Source: Geobacteraceae bacterium
GTDB lineage: Bacteria > Desulfobacterota > Desulfuromonadia > Geobacterales > Pseudopelobacteraceae
Direction of reading: 5' to 3'
Length of the DNA: 64,000 bases
NCBI GenBank assembly: GCA_013336525.1
Contig: JAAXTM010000012.1
Span: 17,572-81,571 of the forward strand
Positions 58,475-64,000 of the stretch are shown here, in pieces; the first letter of the stretch is position 1; the number at the start of each line of letters is the position of its first letter. Below the pieces are notes generated by a model. The model did no database searches and was not told the origin of the DNA. It saw only the letters and a program-made list of their open reading frames with translations. The position numbers were made by a program, and so were the translations under genes.

Positions 58475-58975
58475 ATGGCGCTAAAAAAAGATAAGACCCT
58501 CAATAACGGGAGAACTAAGAGACCGGTCCCGAAATTTGAAAACTGGTTTTGTAAAATATTTCCCAAGGAAATTACTTATCCTGCGTGGAAAGAATTATCC
58601 AAAACAGCTACTGATGTTGCCAACATTTGCAGAGCAAAAAGCGATCATTCTGCATTCTGCAAGATCAAAGGTGAATCGGGACGCCCCACATTCGAATTCA
58701 CCGCTACTGAGGCTGAGAAGGTTTTTGTAATTCCCCGACCAACCTTTAGCAAAGCAATAACGAGCTTAATAGATATCGGCTTCATTGAAGTGGTTCTTCA
58801 TGGAGGACTAGCGAATGGGAAACATATCTCGGCACGCTATCAGCTTTCAGAAAGATGGAAAACATGGACACCGCCTACACGAGATAATACTAACATGACT
58901 AAAGCTAGAGAAGCTCGAAAAGCAGCAATTGAAAAACGAAGACTTTCAAATAGAGTGGATATACCTGAAGCCTGA
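58475..58975 (+). CDS. DNA-binding / replication-initiator-like protein
   Basis: 166 residues. A winged-helix-like pattern: TYPAWKELSKTATDVANICRAK, FEFTATEAEKVFVIPRPTFSKAITSLIDIGFIEVVLHGG and HISARYQLSERW, as in plasmid replication proteins with a single WH domain. The palindrome array lies directly downstream and may be its target. Weak ribosome binding site. Confidence 0.5.
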   Translation: MALKKDKTLNNGRTKRPVPKFENWFCKIFPKEITYPAWKELSKTATDVANICRAKSDHSAFCKIKGESGRPTFEFTATEAEKVFVIPRPTFSKAITSLIDIGFIEVVLHGGLANGKHISARYQLSERWKTWTPPTRDNTNMTKAREARKAAIEKRRLSNRVDIPEA

Positions 58976-59060
58976 TTGTCAATATCACTGATCTTTAGAC
59001 AATAATCTCTTATATGATTCCAAGGAAATGCGGCTAGCCTATGGCTAGAGAGATAGAAAC

Positions 59061-59183
59061 GTGTAAGAAATCTTACACAAGAAATGGGAGTATACCGTGT
59101 AAGAATTATTACACGATATCAACATAAAATATTTCAGCACAGTGTAAAGATTCTTATACGGTTCTATGTAAGGAGTCTTACAT
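59061..59183. repeat. array of four 18-bp palindromes
   Basis: GTGTAAGAAATCTTACAC (59061), GTGTAAGAATTATTACAC (59097), GTGTAAAGATTCTTATAC (59142) and ATGTAAGGAGTCTTACAT (59166). Each has GTGTAAG-N4-CTTACAC form with few changes. The rest of the 58976-59365 gap is AT-rich without a gene I trust. Candidate oriV, oriT or operator cluster. Confidence 0.65.
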
Positions 59184-59365
59184 CTCAATCTGATTTTACG
59201 AGGCAATTAACAAGTAAAGGACAAAGAGATAGGCTGTTCACAAATGTGTTTATGGCTTACTTTTGGCGACACTTCCTGTTTAAAATTGCTGTTGATAAGC
59301 TTTGACTTTTATTGCGCACCTCAACAATGAGGTGAAGTGGTTGGAATAAACAAAAGGAGATCTCT

Positions 59366-59677
59366 ATGAAATTTCATCCCGATGAGCTAAATGCAGCGGC
59401 CAAAATTCGTAATTTAGAAGAAAGAAAAAATAAAATTACACAGCAAAAAGCCGAGCTTGAACGAAAAGAGGCGCTACTGACGGCAGTACTCAGCAAAAGA
59501 AACCGTAAACAAGACACAGCTCGCAAAATTCTTTTAGGCTCATATGTTTTAAAGCTGATTAATACCGATAGCAATGAACGTTACAGACTTTATATCGGCT
59601 TGAACAAGTATCTCCAAAAAGAGCGTGATAGAGCGTTATTCCCGGAATTAGAATTGGAAATTTCGAACTTTGTGTAA
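59366..59677 (+). CDS. small mobilization accessory protein
   Basis: 103 residues with AAAGGAG before the ATG: a long coiled coil (RNLEERKNKITQQKAELERKEALLTAVLSKRNRKQDTARK) and a short globular end. Size, coil and position before the relaxase fit the TraD/MobC-like partners of MobA/MobL relaxases. Confidence 0.6.
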   Translation: MKFHPDELNAAAKIRNLEERKNKITQQKAELERKEALLTAVLSKRNRKQDTARKILLGSYVLKLINTDSNERYRLYIGLNKYLQKERDRALFPELELEISNFV

Positions 59678-59771
59678 ACCTTGTCGCTCTAATATTGCAG
59701 CTATAAAAATCTCGAAGAGCGCACTTATACATTGAACTCTGTTCAACGTGTGCGCCCTTACAGGGAAAGCA

Positions 59772-61466
59772 ATGGAAACGGCTATATACTACCACCTTCA
59801 CGCAGAAATAATTAAACGATCATCAGGACACAGTGTGACCGCAGGTGCTGCGTACCAAGCACATGAAAAAATATACGACGAAAGAACCGGTGAAACACAT
59901 GACTACACTCGCCGCAAGGGGGATGTGGAAACAGGCATTATCGCACCGATCAACGCGCCAGATTGGGCGTATGACCGCGCCAAACTTTGGAACGCTGCGG
60001 AACGGTCCGAAAATCGGAAAGATGCGCAGCTTGCCCGTAGCTTCGATATGTCGCTACCTTGTGTTCTGACCGCCGAGCAACGGCTAGAACTTGTCAGGGA
60101 ATTTGCGCGGGCCGAATTTGCCGACAAGGGAATGGTTGCAGACTATGCCAATCACCCGCCGCACAAGCGCAAAGTCAAAGATCAAGAAGAGAGCAACAAC
60201 AATTGGCATGTCCATATTAAGGTCACACTAAGGGATATCGGTCCGGAAGGATTTAAAAACAAGAATCGTAACTGGAATACCAAAGAGCAAATAGTGCAAT
60301 GGCGAGAGGCATGGGCCACACATACTAATCGTGCCCTAGAACGGGCTGGAAAAACTGAACGAGTAGACCACAGGAGCCTTGAAGCTCAAAGGCACGAAGC
60401 AGAGGAAGAGGCCATGACAGCCGTAAACAAGGATGTTTCGGATGCGTGGACACAAAAGGCCGCCGCCCTGGATAGACCGGCCACCGTCCACCTGGGGAAA
60501 GCAGCATCAATACTTGAGAATAGGGGCATACAGACAGAACGAGGTGATTTTAACCGGCAGGTCAAAGCGCGGATCATAGACTTGCAGGAACGCAGAATAG
60601 CCGCCACTAAAGCCAGAGCTAACAAAGGTAATTCGTCCGAGCCTATGAGCAGTAATGCGAATGGACTGAGCGAAGCGTTACCGCCTCAGCCTTTGGAGCC
60701 GAAGGCGACTCCTCAACCACCGGCTTTTGAGCAGATTACGATTTCAGACAAGCTCGTTAAGGAGATCGAGGGACAAGAAGAGATGTGCTTGAAGCTTTAT
60801 GAACAAGAGCGGCAGCTTGCGAAGGCCATTCCAGATAGCGACACTGTTAAGGCTTACCATAGACATGCCACAGACTTATTGTGTCCTCGGAAAGCAGAAT
60901 TTGAAGCTCTGGCAAAAGAGTTGAGGCAACAGATGGACAAATGGGAAGTGGCAAATTTCCACTGGCATGACAAAGGAGACAGAGAAGGTTGGGAGCTGGA
61001 CAGCATGAAGCCTGATTTCCTAAAGTCCTCAGACCGTAAGAAGTGGGAGGCTAGAGGCAAGGAACTAGAAAAAATTAAGGAGCGACTTACCCAAAAGATC
61101 GACATCAATAATCTTCGAATCCAAGAGGTCGTCACCTACCTCAATTCTCCCCAGGGTAAACATACAGTAGATACCACTAGAGACAAGTTGATTAATACCG
61201 ACTATCCACGTTGGCACGACGTAAGAAATCAGAAAGAGCAGATTGAACAGCAACGAAAAATAATAAGGGATGAAATAAGAGAACTTGTGAAAGTTAAAAA
61301 TGATCTTAACAAGTATTTCCCTGAGCTCAGCATAGCAATTACATCTACGGATGACATACGTGAGCGTATCAAGCGTCCTGACATTCTGCATTTGATCCGA
61401 TTGATTGAGCAAGTTGAAGCCAAAAAGTTAAATCGTAAGAGACGAGAAGAGATGGCTATAAGGTAG
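59772..61466 (+). CDS. MobA/MobL family relaxase
   Basis: 564 residues from the ATG at 59772. The N-terminal relaxase domain has YHLHAEIIKRSSGHSVTAGAAYQA and the metal-binding HVH in NNNWHVHIKVTL (~residue 145), as in MOBQ relaxases. From ~330 it is a long coiled-coil tail. It nicks the element at oriT for transfer by a helper conjugation system. Confidence 0.85.
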   Translation: METAIYYHLHAEIIKRSSGHSVTAGAAYQAHEKIYDERTGETHDYTRRKGDVETGIIAPINAPDWAYDRAKLWNAAERSENRKDAQLARSFDMSLPCVLTAEQRLELVREFARAEFADKGMVADYANHPPHKRKVKDQEESNNNWHVHIKVTLRDIGPEGFKNKNRNWNTKEQIVQWREAWATHTNRALERAGKTERVDHRSLEAQRHEAEEEAMTAVNKDVSDAWTQKAAALDRPATVHLGKAASILENRGIQTERGDFNRQVKARIIDLQERRIAATKARANKGNSSEPMSSNANGLSEALPPQPLEPKATPQPPAFEQITISDKLVKEIEGQEEMCLKLYEQERQLAKAIPDSDTVKAYHRHATDLLCPRKAEFEALAKELRQQMDKWEVANFHWHDKGDREGWELDSMKPDFLKSSDRKKWEARGKELEKIKERLTQKIDINNLRIQEVVTYLNSPQGKHTVDTTRDKLINTDYPRWHDVRNQKEQIEQQRKIIRDEIRELVKVKNDLNKYFPELSIAITSTDDIRERIKRPDILHLIRLIEQVEAKKLNRKRREEMAIR

Positions 61467-61497
61467 GCATTAATAATAAGAACGGAGAGCACAAGCT

Positions 61498-62466
61498 ATG
61501 TCATCAATTAATATTGAGATCATTCGTAACGGAAAGCGCATCGATGTCAAGAAGGGACGCACGTCGTGTGCGTTTGGAACATTTGAATTTAAGCAAGAGC
61601 CTTGTATTACCTGCGAAAGGACCTCTACAAAGGAAATCCCTTGCCCTCTGTGGCTACTTGATCCAAACTTTGGTAACGATGATGAAGGGGATTCTGCTCC
61701 AACTAGTTCAAGCATGTTGCCACGACAGCAAAGGATTGGTGGGCAAACAACGGTTAAAGAAGCTGTAAGCACGCTAAGAGACTATGCCAAAAAAGTTGAT
61801 ATCAATATTTGGAACAGGCTCATATTGCAGTTTATAATTGAACTCCAAAAACTTCAGGAAGATGAGTTTATACCAGCACCGTCATCAGAAATGTCAGATA
61901 CAGAGTTGAGTGGATGGCTAATAATATTGCGGCAACACAATAAACAGCCGGAGTTGCAAAAACTGTCGGCGTATGCAGTTCCGGTTCAGAACACGAGTGA
62001 AGTCAAGCCGAGTCCTGTTGTGATTGTTACTGTAGTGTCGGACCTGACTCAGAGCGAAGCGTTACCAATTCAAGAAAAGAACAACTCTACCCCTCAACAA
62101 CCTACATTTGTATTTGACTACCCCGCCATGTCCACCGCTGAACTGACTGAGTTCACCGATTTTGTCCAGCGCATGAAGAATATTGCTGATGATATTCTTG
62201 TCAAACTCTGCCAGATCGCTTCCGATTTTGGTAAACTCTCGATTCAGAATGCCGAAGGCAGATTAACAAATGAGAAGTACAACCAAATGACTGACGATCA
62301 AGAAAGGCGGGTTAAGGAAATCGCGCCTACCGCAAAGTTTGACTATAATACATGCCAAATCCTAATCGGCGACCAGCCAATACCGGAAATTGCCAAAAGT
62401 CAGTTTGTCAAACCGCAAGAGCAGGGCAAACTAGCCCCCGCACCAAGGCATGGCCCGAAGTTATGA
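61498..62466 (+). CDS. element protein of unknown function
   Basis: 322 residues; 31 bp after the relaxase gene. Cysteines near the start (SCAFGTF, EPCITCERTS, IPCPLW) could bind metal; the middle is helical, and a Pro/Gln-rich linker is at ~185-210. Probably an accessory Mob protein, but not recognised. Confidence 0.5.
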   Translation: MSSINIEIIRNGKRIDVKKGRTSCAFGTFEFKQEPCITCERTSTKEIPCPLWLLDPNFGNDDEGDSAPTSSSMLPRQQRIGGQTTVKEAVSTLRDYAKKVDINIWNRLILQFIIELQKLQEDEFIPAPSSEMSDTELSGWLIILRQHNKQPELQKLSAYAVPVQNTSEVKPSPVVIVTVVSDLTQSEALPIQEKNNSTPQQPTFVFDYPAMSTAELTEFTDFVQRMKNIADDILVKLCQIASDFGKLSIQNAEGRLTNEKYNQMTDDQERRVKEIAPTAKFDYNTCQILIGDQPIPEIAKSQFVKPQEQGKLAPAPRHGPKL

Positions 62467-62612
62467 TTATACAAAATAACCCGTCTATTAGAAATTAGGG
62501 TATTATAGCTCCGCCAATCCGAAGGGGGGAGGTGGGTATTGGAAGGCGCTACACCGTAGCCGTTTGTGGGAAGCGTTGAATCGGTCAACCATTAGCCGCA
62601 CAGGAGGTTTCT

Positions 62613-62654
62613 ATGACTATAGTTGCAATAGTTCTAGCTCTGTCTAGTAACTGA
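62613..62654 (+). CDS. possible 13-residue hydrophobic peptide
   Basis: AGGAGG is ideally placed before an ATG opening the frame MTIVAIVLALSSN. It could be a leader peptide for the next gene or an Ibs-like toxin. Only the ribosome binding site supports it. Confidence 0.3.
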   Translation: MTIVAIVLALSSN

Positions 62655-62677
62655 GAATACAATGGGATTATAGCCAA

Positions 62678-63502
62678 ATGCGGCCTATGAGGAGGTGCAA
62701 TATCGAGAGTCATCAGCAAAAAGAAAATCACTTACCACATCTTATAGATATGCTAGATGCATCACAGCATTATTCAGATTTACTTGACTGTTTCAGTCGC
62801 AAATTTGAGCCAACAATAGTTAAGCCAGATAGTTACCTGAGTGGTACTGCAGTCAGTGAGGCAATTTTTTATCATATATGTAAGATGAAACACGCAGGAT
62901 GGCGGCATCGAGTTAACTTCAAAAGACACCGAAAGCACACTTTTGCAGAGTTTTTTCAGGATATCATCGCTTTTTACCTTAAAGCATTATTGCCTGAAGA
63001 ATATTCAATAGAATTGGAAGTTAAGAAGGGCAAAACTCAACCGGATATAGTGGTCAAGCTGAATAATTGCTTTCATTTTCTGATAGAGATTAAAACGACT
63101 ATCGGTTGGAATAGACCAAATATGGCAGAAAGCGATCCACACAAAGCAGTAAAAGAAAGGGTGTCTGAATTATCAAATAATTTTTCAATTCCTGAAGGTA
63201 ACGTTATATACATTTTTGAAGATCATGGCAATGTAAGCAAGATTTTTTCAGATAAGTATTGGGATCGGAAACTTAAAAATAGTAAAGTAAGACCAAATGA
63301 GTTTCCCTATTCAATATACTACCCTCTCTTTGATAAACCAGACCCGTGTTATTGGTACACCAAAGGCACATTAGATATCAATTCAAGCTGCCCTGATATT
63401 CCGGATTTAATGATACATGAACGAGCTAAGTCTAGCATTGTAACTCCTTTTGAAGAAATACTCAGGCTTATTACTGGTCATCGAGTATCTGGCAAGGGCT
63501 AA
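62678..63502 (+). CDS. PD-(D/E)XK nuclease-like protein
   Basis: 274 residues; start uncertain (a GAGGAGG lies just inside the open frame, so a non-ATG start a few codons later is possible). KTQPDIVVKLNNCFHFLIEIKTT near residue 120-143 gives the PD...E-x-K core. The rest has no known motif. Restriction- or defence-type cargo of element 2 is the likely role, by analogy only. Confidence 0.55.
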   Translation: MRPMRRCNIESHQQKENHLPHLIDMLDASQHYSDLLDCFSRKFEPTIVKPDSYLSGTAVSEAIFYHICKMKHAGWRHRVNFKRHRKHTFAEFFQDIIAFYLKALLPEEYSIELEVKKGKTQPDIVVKLNNCFHFLIEIKTTIGWNRPNMAESDPHKAVKERVSELSNNFSIPEGNVIYIFEDHGNVSKIFSDKYWDRKLKNSKVRPNEFPYSIYYPLFDKPDPCYWYTKGTLDINSSCPDIPDLMIHERAKSSIVTPFEEILRLITGHRVSGKG

Positions 63503-63562
63503 ATAGATAGGGTTTTTATGAGGATGCCATAACCAGCCAGACTATAGAATCTTCGCTGACGG

Positions 63563-63875
63563 TTAGTATGTGTCTATGAAAACAGCTACTGTCATCGGAC
63601 CACCGCCATGCCCCGGTGCAGGGAAAGCGTTGAACTGTTCGGGATGATCCCGGACAGAGTACTCATCTCGGATCTCCTTGTTTTCACAGATTGTTATAAC
63701 CTGACCTAAGGTCACATTGTTCTTTGCAGATGTCCAAATCGTGAAGCCTTCACCTACCACTGGTTTGTTAAAGAACACTTTACTTTGGGATATTTGTTTA
63801 TAGGCAGGACAAACCTGCCTGATATGCGTGAGACATAGCTTGCAAGAAAGCGGGTTCGCACCCCTAAGTTTTTGG
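63563..63875 (-). pseudogene. gene fragment cut by the IS256-type insertion
   Basis: The minus frame has protein-like sequence (VFFNKPVVGEGFTIWTSAKNN, HPEQFNAFPAPGHGGGPM) ending at 63563, but its upstream part runs into the IS end with no own start. Family unknown. Confidence 0.45.
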
Positions 63876-63876
63876 A

Positions 63877-64000
63877 CCTGTAAATTTAATTGTGTAAGTG
63901 GCGAAAATCGGTAAAACAAACCCCAAGGAGGGACCGATTATGGCTACTACAGATGAACTACTCGATGTGTTGATGAAGGATTACAAAAAGCCAGAAGACC
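63877..64000 (+). mobile_element. IS256-family insertion sequence, left end
   Basis: The terminal region (GTAAATTTAATTGTGTAAG..) is followed after ~60 bp by a transposase start. The exact end and target duplication cannot be set without the right end. Confidence 0.6.
63940..64000 (+). CDS. IS256-family transposase, N-terminal start
   Basis: AAGGAGG precedes the ATG; MATTDELLDVLMKDYKKPED is the usual beginning of IS256/Mutator-type transposases. The gene continues beyond the window. Confidence 0.75.
   Translation, partial: MATTDELLDVLMKDYKKPED

Larger units (their letters stand above)
55219..64000. mobile_element. integrative mobilizable element, left part
   Basis: tRNA-Ser att scar, integrase, XRE/AlpA pair, palindrome array, Mob accessory gene and MobA/MobL relaxase, then cargo. 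No conjugation pore genes are seen in the 8.8 kb present, so transfer would need a helper. Confidence 0.75.

Overview
The window reads as a chromosome segment of a Geobacter-like bacterium (Desulfuromonadales/Geobacteraceae). This rests on gene content (an mnmH/selU end, DUF1847, a four-subunit 2-oxoacid:ferredoxin oxidoreductase, a LexA, IHF-alpha, many short palindromic repeats) and on protein character. It is an inference; I could not run a search. Host genes occupy 1-4.3 kb and 40.8-55.2 kb, and two integrated elements occupy the rest.

Element 1 (4327-40752) is a complete-looking siphovirus-type prophage in the 3' half of a tRNA-Gln(CUG) gene. It is bounded by identical 46-bp att cores at 4327-4372 and 40707-40752. 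Almost everything is transcribed on the minus strand, from right to left: early genes (regulator, small overlapping ORFs, transglycosylase, MazG-like, P4-type helicase, primase), an integron-like segment, terminase, portal, ClpP-like protease, P22-like coat protein, tail genes with a programmed -1 frameshift, tape measure, J-like tip protein, fibres, and a lysis cluster with M15 endolysin, holin candidates and overlapping spanin candidates. The lysogeny end (38.1-40.7 kb) holds a plus-strand repressor, a lipoprotein moron and the integrase, whose stop codon lies inside attR.

The most unusual part is 30170-32340. A tyrosine recombinase of the integron-integrase (IntI) type sits beside two single-gene units. 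Each unit begins with GTTAT... and ends with the exact reverse complement of its own start, followed by an attC-sized hairpin. That is the logic of integron gene cassettes, here placed inside a prophage replication operon and running towards, not away from, the integrase. One cassette encodes a small C5-methyltransferase-like protein ending in a retroviral-type CCHC zinc knuckle. The same prophage also carries four copies of a covarying hairpin just upstream of the ribosome binding sites of the major capsid, tail tube and a fibre gene.

The host part between the elements carries housekeeping and stress genes (GDSL esterase, DUF188, exonuclease, methyltransferase, LexA with a perfect 18-bp palindrome over its start codon, DUF3750, IHF-alpha, a MazG-like enzyme, a DUF475 membrane protein). 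It also carries a decayed C5 methyltransferase next to an intact HNH nuclease, a Fic protein, and several palindromic repeat families, one of which contains a nested ~29-nt module.

Element 2 starts at a tRNA-Ser(CGA) 3' fragment (55219-55276) and runs past the window end. It has a P4-type integrase, a canonical attC-like site beside a GIY-YIG-like gene, an XRE/AlpA regulatory pair, an array of four 18-bp palindromes, a small Mob accessory protein, a MobA/MobL relaxase and a PD-(D/E)XK-like cargo gene. It is interrupted at the right edge by an IS256-type insertion.
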